From: Dillenia suffruticosa
Lineage: Eukaryota; Streptophyta; Magnoliopsida; Dilleniales; Dilleniaceae
Assembly (NCBI GenBank): GCA_033439265.1
Contig: JAVTVX010000002.1
Span: forward strand, 17,573,674-17,637,673
DNA length: 64,000 nucleotides
Reading direction: 5' to 3'
Below the pieces are notes generated by a model. It worked only from the letters and a program-made list of their open reading frames with translations. It was not told the origin of the DNA and searched no databases. Below, piece by piece: positions 1 to 15,000 of this stretch (its first letter is position 1; every line of letters starts with the position of its first letter). The position numbers and the translations under genes are program-made.

Positions 1-50
1 TGTCTACAAATCAAACTAGGCTAAGATGGCTTCAAATTAGTACCACTTAC

Positions 51-3000
51 TTTCCCTAGAAAAAGAACCCCTCTGATGGACAATTCCGGTGCTCCTTGGT
101 CCATGAACACTCTTGTTCAACTGTGGAATGAAACACAAAAAACTTAATCAGAGTAAGATAAGCATAGGAAAAATATATCCAATATATAAAAACCAATGAA
201 TATATCATAGTAGACGAGCGATAACCAGTATGCTATTTTGAAAAGAAGAAGAAGAAGAAGAAGAAGAAGAAGAAGAAGAAGAAATGACCGATACACCAGT
301 TATGCAACTAAACATATAATATTTCAGACAAGCGAAACCATAATTTTCAATTTTCTTCAGATAATTAATACTAAAGAAACTAAATAGATAGCACCAGTGG
401 GTACTATTTAACATAAAACATCCTGCTTTTTTGGATTTCTGAACACCATATTCCAACCATAGGAAAGCAGCTCACACATTACTAACATTTGTCAGTAATT
501 CAATATGATGTTAGACATACATAAGACAACTTAAAAATGGCTAGGTGTAGGAGAAGAGTAAGGACTACTTTCAGGCATTTGAATGTGAAACATTTAGAAA
601 TTCTACTTCACATTATGTTTCACAAGGACTTCAGTCCAACAATGGTACACAGAAACTGATTATAAACAACAACAAACTGAAACTTAATTCCAATAATTTG
701 GGGGTCGGTCATTTGAAAGATAAATTATGATTAAAAAGAAAAATAAATAAATAAATAAATAAATACAAAAATAGAAATAAATATAGAAGAAAAAAAATAA
801 TAATAAGTAAATAAATAAATAAATAAATATATCTAAAATATATTAGTTTAATTTGTGCAGATTCTTCTACGCTACTCATTTCTATCTAGGGTCATCTTCT
901 CGTCTAAACCAACTCTCATATCTTTACTAATAACCTACATCTAAGTTTTCAACGGTCTATTCCTAGATTTTACTAAATCTCTCATATTTAAGTTCTCGGT
1001 TCTCTTAACTGGTGCGTTCTTAGGTCTTCTTTGTACATGTTCAAACCATCTCAAACGACACTCTCATCTTATCCACAATTAAACTAACTCTCAACTTGTT
1101 ACGAATCTCTTCATTTTTAATTCTCTCTCTTTTACTATTACCACACATCCACCTAAATATCCTCATTTCTGTTACGACCATTTTTTGTTCTTGTTATTGT
1201 TTAATAATCCAACACTCATTATCATACAATAATGCAGGTCTAATCGCAGTTCTATAGAACTTTCCCTTCAAATTGATTGGCATCGTGCGATCGCAAAAAA
1301 TGTCAGACGCTTTTCTCCATTTCATCCGGTCTGCTTGAATCCTATGATTCACATCTTCATTTATATTGTCATCATTTTAAATGATGAAACCTAGATACCT
1401 AAACCGTTCATTTTCCAGTACATCTTGTCTATCCAGCCTAATCATTTCTTCATCATTTCGATGATTGTTGCTAAACCTACACCTCATATACTCAGTTTTT
1501 GATCTACTCAATCGAAACCCTCTAGATTCTAGTGTGATCCTCCATAACTCTAATTTAACATGAATACCCTCCCTAATTTCATCAGTTAGAACTATATCAT
1601 CTACAAAAAACATATACCATGATATTTAATCTTGAATATTTTTTATAATTTCGTCTATTACTATTGCAAAAAGGAGGGGACTTAATGCTGAACCTTGATG
1701 GAATCCGATATTAATGGGAAAGCTATCGCTCAAACCCCCGCGAGTTCTTACATTAGTTACAGCTCCCTCATACATATCTCTAATGAGATTAATATATTGA
1801 GATTAATATATTTCGAAGAGATCCCTTTTTTCATCAACGCCCACCATAATACGTATCTAGGAACCCTATCATATACTTTTTCTAGGCGATTATAGTGCGC
1901 AATAATCCCACCTCTAGGCAGTTCATAAAGTAATAAAATATGCGACCTTAACCATAAAAGCAAAGAAAATTGTTTCCATGATTTTTCCACTTTAAACACC
2001 CACACTTCCTTTCTCACTGAAAGATAAATCACCAAATCACCAAATCACATATTATTTCTAACTCATTAAAACAAGTCGTATCCAACTTGGACTCCCCCGC
2101 CCCCTTTTCTTAGTCATGTCTCTGCATAAGAATTAACAACCTCCACTTTCAGATTTATGATTATCACCCAATAAAACCCACCAAAGACGAGACATCTAAG
2201 TAAATATGCCATGACTTACAAGTTGATCTAGACAAAAAATCACATACAACATCAGTTCACCAAATGAAAATCCTTTTCATCAAACTGCATGTGGTATTAG
2301 GAAAAAAAATGTAGTTAGGAAAAAGAAAACAAGATAGCGATAGCTCAGCCACATCATTCCGCCATATAAATTCCAAGACGAAATGATTTGTCCAGCATCT
2401 AGTTAGTTTGTGTCACAACTCTTCCAGGCATCTAGTTAGTTTGTGTCACAAATCTTCCACGTACTTGGCATAAGCTCCAATTTATATTGCATATCTGCCC
2501 TTGATCAAAATATAACAACTCAACCAAGTGCCTCACAATTCTAATACCCAAATTTTTTTATCAATAAAAAAAGAAAAAAGTTTAACAAATAGCATCAGAA
2601 TCAATATATCATCTGATTCTACTTTCCGACCTACAAGAGAGTATTTTTTTCTGAAAAAGAAACTGTATTAAGGAGTTGAGCATGTTGCATGAGAAAAAAC
2701 AATGATGATAAGGAATCCTTTTAGAAGTTACAAGCAGAACACAGAAAATCCTCTAGAGAATTGCTTTATGACCCTCTACAAACCCTCCAAAGAGAAGTCT
2801 TTGAATTACCCTGATACATGAGCCTCGTAGAAGCGCCCCCCCCCCCCAAAAAAAGAACTCATCATAACAACAATATCTACTTCAAAATGCACCAGAAATG
2901 AGCAATTTGTGGAACAAAGATGCACCTTTCGACATCTGAAGCCACTAAACCTGGTTATACCCAAATTAACCACACTTCTTCAACAAAACCACAGGTAATG

Positions 3001-6000
3001 TTAGAAGAAATGGAACTTAACCCCCCACCCCAAAAAAGTGTACGAAGAAATTGTCTTCACAATCCTCATAACACAACCCATAACACATAACATGAACATT
3101 AAGAGATAGAGCTCTGTTAGGACTTTTTTGTAACAAATCATCTAAACTGAAATAACAGATTATTTTGGGAGCATATAAAATGATTGTGAGACTTGCGAGA
3201 AGAAAAGTCAGATTAGTATTCCATAGTCTCATTTCAGGTATTGTAAGGGTTGATCCCTTATAAAATAAATAAATAAATCAAAAAGGTGATTCCTTTAAAA
3301 AAAGAAAAGAAAAGAAAAGAAAGAAAGAAGAAATTCAAAATTTGCATATGAATTCTACCTCTCAAAACAACTTACAATAGCACTAATTCCTCCTCCCTAC
3401 AAGCAAGATTTCAGCTTGTTTACACACCACCATACACTATAAGTTCCTTGTACCTCTCACAACCATTTTTTCACACCACAGTTCTTCGGAAATTGCACTT
3501 TGACCACATCCCTACTCAAAACAAAGTGAATGAGAATCTGATACTCTTTCTCACTCCTTTTTTATACTCAAAACAGCATTTTACTTCACTTCCTTAATCA
3601 TCCAAACCACTTCTACACAACTTCACAATAACAAGGGCCCCCGGAACCCTCTTTGCTTCTTCTTTCTTCTTTAAAAAATAAATAAATATATAAACAATAG
3701 AAAAAGGCCTTCAGATCCTTCTGTATTGTGCCAAATATCAAAACTACTTTTCCTGTGAGAACCTCCTAAAAACCAATCAAATCCTTACCCTAAGGGTAAA
3801 TAGTCAAGGAAAAACAACACCATAGCTCTCAACTTTAAAAGTTAGGTTCTAACTGATACCCTTAGATAGAAAACCCTTGAATACCCTTTTCCTACCAGCT
3901 GAGGAAGTTATTGTAAGGAGAAAAGAAAAGAAAGATATAACTTAGGTACCAGATAGAATGGGGCAGCCTTCACAACATTGACCCCCAAAAAGCAATACAT
4001 CGCAATATTGGTTGTCGCATATGGAAATTTTTCGGCTAAAACATCCAAATTAGCTGATTGTTGCCCACTACTCTCAGTGTCCTGGATTCTTTTTCCCAAT
4101 TTGCAGATCAAGAAATAATTCTTTTGATATAGTTCTTATCAGAAACCTTAACTATATGCCTCAAGTGTTTCAATCAGCTTCTTTGTTATACAAGTTTCTT
4201 GTAGCTTTTACCCCGCCAAAAAGTCATTTTAGTATATATTTATTTTCCTCTCCGTAAACCAAAGAAGATGAAAATCAAACTCAAACTATCCATTCCAACA
4301 ACATAACTTCTTCCAACTAGCAATCTTCTATCTACTCTCTATCTCTAAGAGGAAGCTCAACAAGAAGTCAATAAGAAGCTAGCCATGCAACAAATTTTCC
4401 ACCTAGTTTCACCCATCTCCCCTCTATCCAACACACCGCAGCAGCACCTTTCAACCACTATGCCTCAAAAGAAGTCTGATTGAATGCATAAATAAATTGA
4501 AGTCTAAACTTTCTGTATCTATTAGGCAAATTTCAAATTTTGTGAAGATTTTTCTTGTATTGGAACAAAGCAGTAGCCTTAAAGTGCTTCTTTGGCCTTA
4601 CAAATAATAGTTCCCTCTGAATCAAAAATAAAATAAAATAAAATAAGACAATAAGAACCGATCTTCCAATGCCAACATCCATCACCTATAAAGGCTCAGT
4701 TAGATATTGTCATCATAGGGAATCCAGACAAGGAGAGAAATTTGGCAAAGGTGAATGTTCCCCCATTCCATCACCCACCACTTGCAATGGAAAGACCTGG
4801 AAATTAAAGGTATCAAGCTTTAGTTCTTTAGGAGAAATTTTGGGCCAACCCTGATTGGTAAATGATTTGATAACTAATGCCTTATCACCCTGCATTTAAC
4901 TGAAAGATTTAATCGACAAATTTCCTGAGCTTCACTGAGAAGCTTGTTAAAAGAACATTAGGCTTACTTCACCAGTCACTTATAAGCCCACTCCACACAC
5001 CAACCTTCTAAAAGGATCCCTTAATAGAACATAAACAGACCTGCAACTCCTTGCCACAGAAATGATGATGTGCTTGGAACACATGGAATATGAATAAAAA
5101 ATCACGTCCTATTCAAGAATCATCAAAACAGACCTATGCGAATACTACAAAATATAGTAGCTTACACTAAGAATGTTTCTTAACTTTCCCAAATTGCCGG
5201 ACTAACTTGGGGATCATTTCAAGATTCCATATTCTACCCATTTAAAGGAGGACCCATTGATCAGACAGAGTTCGATCTCAAAACACAATGAGTTAAAAGA
5301 GCGTTGTACTTTTTATATGAATAAAAAGCTGTATCAAAAGCTTCAAGGAGAACCTACCCAAAAGGAAAGTACAATATTAGAAACTCAATACAAGTGAAAA
5401 AAAGCTACATCCAAATCCATAGAATTTTTGGAAGCCCAAAAAGAAATGGAAGATATCCACTTGGCTTATACCTGACGTAAAGAGCTCTCCCTACTGTCAA
5501 AAACCCTAAAATTTCCTCGCCACACTAACCAAAAAATAGACAAAAGAACCAAGTCAAAAGGCGTCTTTTCACCTTATGCATAGGCAAATATGACCAAATC
5601 TATACTTCATCTTCAATACCTCCCACGCCACCCAAGAACAACAAAGAAAATCCAAAACCATATTCAACAACTCCCTCACACACGCAATGTAACTGAAGAT
5701 GATGAACAGATTCAGCCTCAAATTTGCACACAAAATATCCACTCACAAGAATCTGGCCCATCTTTTGCAAATTATCAAAAGAAATAATACTCTCCCACAC
5801 TAACTCCCACCAGAAAAAAGAAACCCGGAGGGGAGCCTGCACCTTCCAAATCCCTTTTCAGCCGGAGCTCCAGCCTGTAAAAGAGAGCAATAGAACTTCC
5901 AGTAAACTGAGCTTCCTTCCACCCCTGCCACCAAACAGAATCAGCCGCTGAAATATCCATCTTCACTATTGTAAACAAGCAAAAAACTCAGAGACTCTTG

Positions 6001-9000
6001 GCAACTCCCAATTATTCACACTGCACATAAAAAACAACATCCTAACTTAAAAACCCATTATCCAGCACATTGCAACAATCACCTTCCACACATTACTTCA
6101 AACGAGCCATGAAAATGAGCCCTCAAAGTTGACTCACTACACCAAACAACTGGCCAAAATAGAACACGATGTCCGTTTTCCAACTCTAAACCGGATAGAA
6201 GGAAAAAACTGTGTCTAGCACTTATTAATCCACTTCCAAATTTCTACACCATAGGGAGTGCTATTAAACTTAGATTTCCACCCAAAAACCTCCTCTCCAA
6301 ATCTAACCATCACGACTTTTCGCCGCAAAGAGTCTTGCTCAATCATAAACCACCACAGCCACTTTCCCATCAATGCTTTTTATTAAAAGTCATCAACAGC
6401 TTCATGCCTAACCCACAGCTCTCAACATGTTGCTGCACAATGCCCATTTCTCCAAATAATAATCTGTGCTGAATCCTGAATCCTCTCCACCTGTTTGGCC
6501 ATAAACAGGTAAACTCATCAAAACACTCTTAATCAAAATAAGTTGCCCACTTTTTGACAAATAATAACCATGTCATCCTATCAACCGCTTCCCAAACCTT
6601 TCCACAATAGGAATCCATAAAGCAAACTCGATGGCCTGTGTTCCAAGTGGAAGACCCAAATAAGCGATTGGAAGGGAGCCAAGTTGACAACCAACCACCT
6701 CTGCCCGCCATGACCCATACACCATCACCAAGAGGAATCTGCTTACTCTTCCCCAAATTAATTTTCGAATCAGACATCACCTCAAAACAGACCGACAAGC
6801 TTCTCAAATAGAATAGTTGAAGAGGATTACTACCACAAAAATTAAGTGTATCATCAACAAGGAATAAATGTGAGATTACCTCCGGTTGACCTTCTCTAAC
6901 AACCCAATATACACTCTACATACCTCATCCACAACCTTTCTCAACATCATAGCCAGAACCTCCATGACAAAAATAAACAACAACAGCAAGAGTGGATCCC
7001 CATGACAAAAACCCCTAGAAGCATGAAAAACATTTGTTGGACATCCATGCACCAAAACAGCAAAGGAAAAGGTAACAGTTACTAATACATTCAATCCGGC
7101 GGGACCCAAAACTCATTCTTTGAAGCACATGCAATAGAAAATCCCACCCAACATGGTCATACACTTTCTCTATATCCAGCTTACAAATAAACCCAATCTC
7201 TCCCCGTCTCATATAATCATCAACCACCTCATTAGCTATTAAAACTCCATCTAAAATCTGTCTACCACTGACAAAGGCATTTTGGGAAGGACCAATCAAT
7301 TTATGCAAAGACCCTTTAAGCCTATTAGTTAAAACCTGAGCTATAACCTTATAAATACACCCCACCAGACAGATTGTTTTAAAGTCCTTAATATCTGAAG
7401 TAACAGACTTCTTAGGAAACAACATGTTAGGAACTGGGAATTGAAGGAATTCAAAGTTCTTGTGTGATCAAGAACTGTCGTTCACCAACTGCAAAGTAAC
7501 TAAACTTTACAGACGAAGAGGAAAAAAAAGAAAAAAAATCAGTCCCTCTCTAAGAGCAGACTGCCCACACACTTCTGAAACTATTCAATACTTCTGCCTA
7601 AGTTCCATTCTAACCACCCAATATTCCCTCAACAGCAGACTGTTACTCTTTATTCCCTCAACCGCAGACTGCTACTCTTCTAACATCCTCTAACAGTTTG
7701 TTGTTTGCAGACTGTCCCCTAACACAACACCAGAAAAGTAGAGTTCAATCTACGCACAGCTGGCCAGCATTATAAAAATCCTCAAATACTCCTAAAATAT
7801 CGCCTTAGCAACATCCCAATTATTCATGAGAAAAGCCATAGCAAATCCATCCAGACCCAGTGCTTTATCTCTATTACAATTGTGTAATGTCATTCAAATT
7901 GCTTCTTCACTGGAATGGGATTATAAAACCTCATGTTCAAGAGTAGTAAAACTATCAAATTCCAAGCCATCCACCCATTGCATCGTTCTGAGTACAAACC
8001 CTTATAAAAATCAGAGATAGCTAACTTTAACTCACTTGAATCCTCTATCAACCTCCATCCACTACAAACTTCTCAATAAAATCCCTCCTCCCATGAGCAG
8101 TCGTCATCCTATGAAAATAATCAGTATTAAAGTCACATTCCTTAAGCCACAAAACCCTTGATTTCTACCTCCATGAGATTTCCTCCTAGGTCAGTGTAGT
8201 CAAGTTAGCCTTCAAAGCACTTCTCTCCATCCACTTGCCATTGTTCAGACCCTCTCTCAGTTCTTTAAAATCCAACCCCACTATGCCTCTCATTAAATCA
8301 GATTTCCACTTACTAACACTCTGAAAGACATCTCGGTTCCACTGTTTTAAAGAAACTTTCAAGTCATTAAGCTTCTGAGCCACTTTATAACTATGACACC
8401 CCTTGACTTCTAACTTATTCCACCATATCTAACTTAGCCAATTAAAACCTTTTCACCTTCAACCACATATCCTCAAATCTGAAAGGCCTTATTCCCTAAT
8501 CTGACAGTCTGCACCTCGAGGAGAATACGGTAATGATCTGATAAAAGTCGTTCAAGCACTCGCTGCACAAAACCAGGCAGCTCCTCAACCCTTAATAAAA
8601 ATTTGTCCAATCGAGAGAAAAAGGATTCCCCCGAGAGTTTAACCAAGTGAAACAACTTCCAATGAATAGCAAGTCCAGAAAACCACAGTCATGCACAAAA
8701 TCAGAAAAATCGTACATAGCACTAGTGAAGTCCACACGTCACGTCCACTCGAGAGAAAAGCATTGTATTAAAATCACCACATGTGACCCATGGATGTTGC
8801 CATCTTTGTCTTACTCCATCAATTTCTTCTAGAAACATTCTCATTCGCAGCCTTTCAACACGTCCATACATCGGTGCCGACGCCCACTCCCCACCTGAAA
8901 CCCACAAATTTAAAAAGACAAAAACTAAGAACTCCCCAACCTATTTGTCTATCAACAGAGTTTTACCTTTATCCCACATGAGCAAAATGCCCCTAGAAGC

Positions 9001-12000
9001 ATCAACAACCCCACACTCTACCCAACCACGGCCCCATCTTGGCCATATGGTTCTCAATATGCTCTCATCTATCACCTCAAATTTAGTCTCTTGTAAACAC
9101 ACTACCCACCCTGTCCATCTTCTCAAAAAATCTTTAATAACCACTCTTTTCCCCATATTGCCTACACCCCAGCAATTCCAAGATATAATCCTACAAGCCA
9201 TTAATAACAACTCACCCCTTTCGCTGATCTCTCGCTACCACACTACTATGTTTCCCTATTTCCCCTCCCTCTATCATAATTAACATCAAACTCCAACAAT
9301 AGTTAAATCTTATTTGAACACCTAAATAATACATGAGACATATGAAATCATAACTCTCGCGATATTTACATAAAAAGTCCCTAAACTTTGACCACAAATT
9401 TCAATTAAGTCATTGGACATCAATTTCACATGATTGAGTCAACTTTAAAATCCGTATCAATTACCTCCATGAGCCAATGTCATTCGTTGATAATCTAGAC
9501 ATTATGTAATGGTGTGGCCTCGTTGGTTGTTGAGTTTGTGTTGATATGGACTTCATGTGCTAACCTATTGTGACAGTCAACAAAAACTACATTTTTGTAT
9601 TTCACATCATTTTCACATAATAGAACATGAAGCAACCTTCCGCGACCACTCTCCTTCTCCAATTCTCTCTCTCAAGTTACTCTAAAACAACTTCAATTTC
9701 TCCAAACCAATTCTTTCCTCATCGTAGTATCTTCAAGACCTCTCCTCAAGCACCAATTTTGCAAAGTGCTCGCTGGAAACCTCCACCACGACATCCTCAT
9801 TGCCCTCTTCACTGGTAAGACCATTTTTCCTTTGATTAATGTTGAAAGCCAGTGTTATCTATATTGCTGTACTTCAGTTTCAGCTAAATCTACTTTATTC
9901 TACTACAATCATTGAGTTTTGAGCTTCGTCACCGGTAACTATAATTCAAAATATCATTGATCAAGTTTTAATTCACATCAACCTCTTCCTAATCCCTTAA
10001 ATTGACTTCAATTTCTTTTTATTTTGTCTGACAAGAACATCTGTTCACCTTCAATTTCTTTCACCATTGTTGAAATTGTTTTCAAGCTTCTTGCCAGCAA
10101 CAATGGTCGCAGCTTCATTCTCACAACATCTTGGACAGCATAAATCTCTATCATCGTTGGTGAGCCTCCAACTTTGGTTCTAGACTAAATTTCTGTTTGT
10201 CACTGCTTTTAGGCACCGTCACAGGCTGTTCAACTTTCCCCACAGCGAAGGCTAAAAACATGTACCTGCAACATGTTTTCATGGCCACCTTGAGCTCTCT
10301 TCTCCAGCCAAAACATGTCGCACCGTTCACACTCACCAACACCCAGACCACCACCTTCCTTGCACTGAAGTGCTTATAAAATAACCCGCATCTCCAAAAT
10401 CAGTCAAATTGCTCAAGCAGATGTTTCCAGCCCCCTGCTCCGAGTCATAGGATTTCACCATAAAGGACTTATTCACCAAAGTCCAAATTCCGCAGAAAAA
10501 CCTTGCCACTTGCAACAAAAAGTCCAACTTCAGCCCATGTCAGTAGACTTGGCAAAGAAAAACAATCATTCAGACCTGGAATTAAGTCAGGAATATACCA
10601 TGTTGAACAGCTCCATAACTTTCAGTTTCCAAATCCTCCAATCCAAAAGAGCAATTATAGTCAAAATCATCTACACCAACAGCTGAATTTATAGCCAGTG
10701 AAATGTCAAACTTTCAACTTGATTCATCAAGGCACCACCATAGGCATTTGGCGGGAATACTAGTTCCCATGTAAATTCCTGCAACTCAATAGGCTCGATT
10801 GCGTTTTTTTCTGGACTTGGTTTGGAGAAATTCAAATAACGTCCACATCATCAATAGTATCAGCTCAAGGACGTAATTGATACAAATTTAAAGTTCAAGG
10901 ACTCAATTGTATGAAATGAAGTCCATGGACTTGATTGAAACTTGGAGTCAAAGTTTATGAGATGTTTAATGTGATTAAGTTAAAGTGCTTTTTTGTCCAA
11001 TCACATGCATAAAAACTGATCACTGCAAAGAAAAAAGGTAATGACTCACTCAAAGCCCTGAGAAAGGGTTCCTGGTGCAAATATAGATAAGTGTGATGTT
11101 TTGTCTTGAACAAATGACCCAAAGTTCTGAAGATGCATAACCCTTTTGATCCCGAGAAAGTCTATGTGCCAGTCCTACTCATACTAGGAAAGAAAATACA
11201 ATATGAAATGGTGCTTTGTGTTGAACGTAATGAATGATGAAAGAGTGTAACCCAAATAACCTTTGGAATAAATCCACCAACTGCAAAACAATTCAAGGCA
11301 AGATATCACAGCTTAGAAGTCCATCACAACAGCATTTTCAGGGAAAGGTTACCTATACTTTTTGGGCAACTACGAACATATAGCAGGAGAGTTTGCTTTC
11401 AAGGTTTTCATTTCCCTTTTCCCTTTTATTTTTCTAGGGGAGAGTAAAAGAAAAGGATAAGAGAAGAAAGAAGGGGTCAGAGAGCACAATTTGGAGCTGC
11501 CACCAACCAATAGAAACTTACAGCTTGCTTCTAATTAGAACTTTTTAATCGAACTTAAGTAAACATTACCAAAATAACATTTTGAGGATAATGTTCCTTT
11601 ATATTGTAAACAGAAAGGAATAGAAAGAAGAATCAATAATCTCAGAGGCAAATGCAAGTGGGTGGTTTCCTGTAGCAAAGAATTGCACGGCCTGTGTCTA
11701 TCATAGTACAGCATGACAAAAAAATAAATAAATTATTTCAAATGGATTCATATAATGAAACTTGTCAAGTAAAATTAGCATCTGAAAGGTGTGATTCATA
11801 TTTATAATATAACATCAGAACCTACAACAACATACAGGCCTGGTGGTACCATGTCACATTGAGGGTTGTTTCCAGTAGCACACATACATTAGGGAGAAAC
11901 TTTGTCCACTTTACAAACCACACTCATTTAATCAGTGGCTAGAAAACTGACCTTTGAAAAAGTACTCGTGAGATCATCAAGATCAGATAAAGGTTCCAAA

Positions 12001-15000
12001 ACTTCAACCTGCAAATTGAAGAGATAGTCAATGCAATACATAATGGGCTAAATAATGAGCATGTATACCTATCAGACACTAACTAGAACAAAAAATTAAA
12101 ACATGCGCATGCGAGAGAGAGAAAGAGAGATGAAAAAGAACAAATAATATCAATAGTTTGCACTAAACCAACTGCACATCCATTTTACCACAGGCATTGT
12201 AAGATATAATGCAAGATAACGTTAAAGACCGAGTTTTAACACATTTCTTGTTCCTAGAGAACTCCTAATTGAACATTTGTCCTTCTAGCAGCTAACCTGA
12301 AAAATTCAACTCAAATTACACATTTTATGGAACTTTTAAAAGATTGCAAGGATATATAATGCAAGGTATAATAACCATGGAAAAATTTCAGCATCCTGGG
12401 AACTATACAATGCTAGATAATTTGTATTACTTCTTTTCAGGCTATGTTTTGTAAGATGGAAGGCAAATATGAAGAAAGCAATGGTGGAGCGATAAGAGAG
12501 AAGAAGGAAAGAAAGGAACTGGAACACCCATTGTTTGGTTGAAGGAAAGGAAGGGAAGAGGATTGTGTGTGAAAGGATGAGAAACGTCAAAACAAATCTC
12601 TTTACTGCAAATGAGTGTTTCTTTCCTCCTTTCCATTATACAAACATGTCAAAAGTGCATAAATGGCATATTCATGTCTGACACATCTTTAAAATGCAAA
12701 CACACCAGCCAAATAGCATGTATGTACTTCATATATTCCAATGAGTTAGAGTCTACACTTGTTACTTTCAAATGAGATATATCCAATGAAAATAACTTTT
12801 TCTATGACACTAGGGGTCAAATCTGCCAAGAAATTGCATAGCCTTGCTAAAAGCTAATTCCACATTACAAGCTTGTGTATTAAACCTACATAAACAAAAG
12901 ATTGTCGAGAAAATAAACATAGCACGTTGTCTTAAGCCAAAAAACATTCCTACAAGGTGCACAAAAATCTTTGAATAGCAAAGAATATTCAAGGAAGAGT
13001 TAAATGACCTCTCCTGTATCTAATTGATCATCATCATCGTCAAATCCTCCAACAGGAAGATCATCTTCTAATCCCCCTAACTCAACTTCCTCGACAACCT
13101 CATTACCAAAAAATTCATACTGTGATGCATCAAATACTGTATCCCCTGAATTACAAAAGAAACAAGTTAAAAATAGAAATTTAAAAAAAAAAAAAAAAAC
13201 TCCACATTTTTTCACAGGAGAAATCAATCTCAACTAAAAAGTTCCAATCCAATTGTAGTAAGCATAAGGACATAATAATCTAATCACTCTATCAAGCTAA
13301 AAAATAAAATAAATAAAATAAAATATCACCACCTTTTGAAGCGTAATAGGATATAAACCAACACTAGCATTTAAATAACTGAAGAAACAAATGCCAGTCA
13401 TTTCTCCGAGTGCAATTCGAATGAACTAAACAGCATTTACTCTCAAAGCTATACAAGTTGCTGCAACATCCCATTCCATGACCAGTTGTGACCCCCATGA
13501 CATGTGGCCTGTGCTGGAACCCCGGCCAGCACGAGCCATGGCTCAGTGGAGCCAAGAGGCGCACCAGGCCAAGTGACATTTGGCCTAAGCAGCGAATGGG
13601 GAAATAAGAGAAGGAGGCTAGAGGGAATCTTCTAAGGTGGAATACGGCAGGGTTGACGGCAAACCAAGGCCCAGGAACAAAGTGTACACGTAGCTTGGTG
13701 CATGAGCCATGGTGGCTCAGTAGGAACCAATGAAGACATTAGCTCAAGCAAAGTGATTCGTCTTTGCTCAAGGTCAAGGTTCAAGGCGCTGCAGTTTTAA
13801 GACATAAAGGAAATGATTTCTGAAGCTAATTAGCCAGCAGAGCAAAGCCAGCTCAGAGGAACCCGTAACATGGTATAGTGACATAGTGGCTGAGCTGTCC
13901 AAGCACTTTGCACGAGCAATTTGAAGTGCAGAGAGGATGCGTGGTTGCAGGAACATGCTGAGGATGTGGGAAGGCCATTTCCTCCATGATCAAGGGCAAC
14001 TACAGCATAATGCCTGGAGTGGGCATTGCCATGACCCACGAATTAGGGTTTGGGGGCAAGTGGAGAATGTGAAGGCTCCACTCACACCATTCACCTGAAA
14101 TGCTCTGAAGACTTGCATAATGGTTATCTAATGTAATTCCTAGCAGTTAGGGTTGTTAACTGTATTATGGCTCTATAAATTAAGAGCTAGGGCAAAGCAT
14201 TCAAGCCTCGAAGGCGTTTAGGGTTTGAGTGTAAGCAATCTGTGAGCCATGGGTAGAACTTTCAATCTCAGGGGAGTGTTGTAATCTGCTCATGCAATTG
14301 TCCTTGTAATTGTGTCAAATGCAATAAAACGAGGTTGAGAAAGGGTTCCCGTAAAGCTATGAGCATTGTTTTTGATTGCCTTAGCGAGATTAGAGAGAGA
14401 GAGAGAGAGAGAGGTGCAAACAAAGAGAGAATGCGATTGATGAAGCTGGTGCGTGGCACTCGTCTGCATCACTTGGGGCAAAAATTTTGTGAGCAGAAAG
14501 TGCCCTGGTGACACCGGTCCATGGGGCAATTTCGGTCCATAATCTAAATTTTATATATATAAAAAAGAGGGGTTTAATGATTTCATAGATGATATTTACC
14601 TGCTTGAATTCTTTTATCTATTTTTCACATATTTTTATAAATGGGTACATCTAAATTCCCCAAATATTTAATTAGTTTTAGGTATTAAAGATTAGCATAA
14701 ATTTTCTACAGTAACAGGAGCATCTACACAAATTCTACTTGGGCATTACAAAGTTCCTGATTCACCTATGGCTAGAAAATCATGTGGCGATGTTCATTGA
14801 TGGATGTTATTTGGTGCATTTTTCAGAGACCTACCCGGCCAAGGGATGAGATTGTTCTCTCAGCAACCTTATTGTCCTGGTTGGAGCCAGGATATATTAC
14901 ATAGATTGGAGAGCGCTTTACTGTATATCTCTCTTGCCCGTTTCTTTTATATTATTTTGTATTTGCCTGGGAGAAATTGTAATATCTTTCTCTCTTTACA

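Noticed and set aside
205-456. Minus-strand 83-codon frame with a long serine run
   Set aside because: The serine run is the translated (GAA)n microsatellite, and the rest has no homology or codon structure.
8783-9283. Plus-strand 166-codon frame
   Set aside because: It is the complement of the L1 endonuclease region, whose minus-strand motifs (SWNCWG, GDFN) are recognisable.
1-11951. PAT1 as a truncated pseudogene
   Set aside because: I first thought its downstream exons were absent, but the 70-bp exon at 51-120 continues the motif chain in the right phase, so the gene most likely continues past the left edge.
12420-12640. Possible MITE with GGAAAGGAAGG / CCTCCTTTCC arms
   Set aside because: The arms are short purine or pyrimidine runs, and I found no terminal motif or target duplication.
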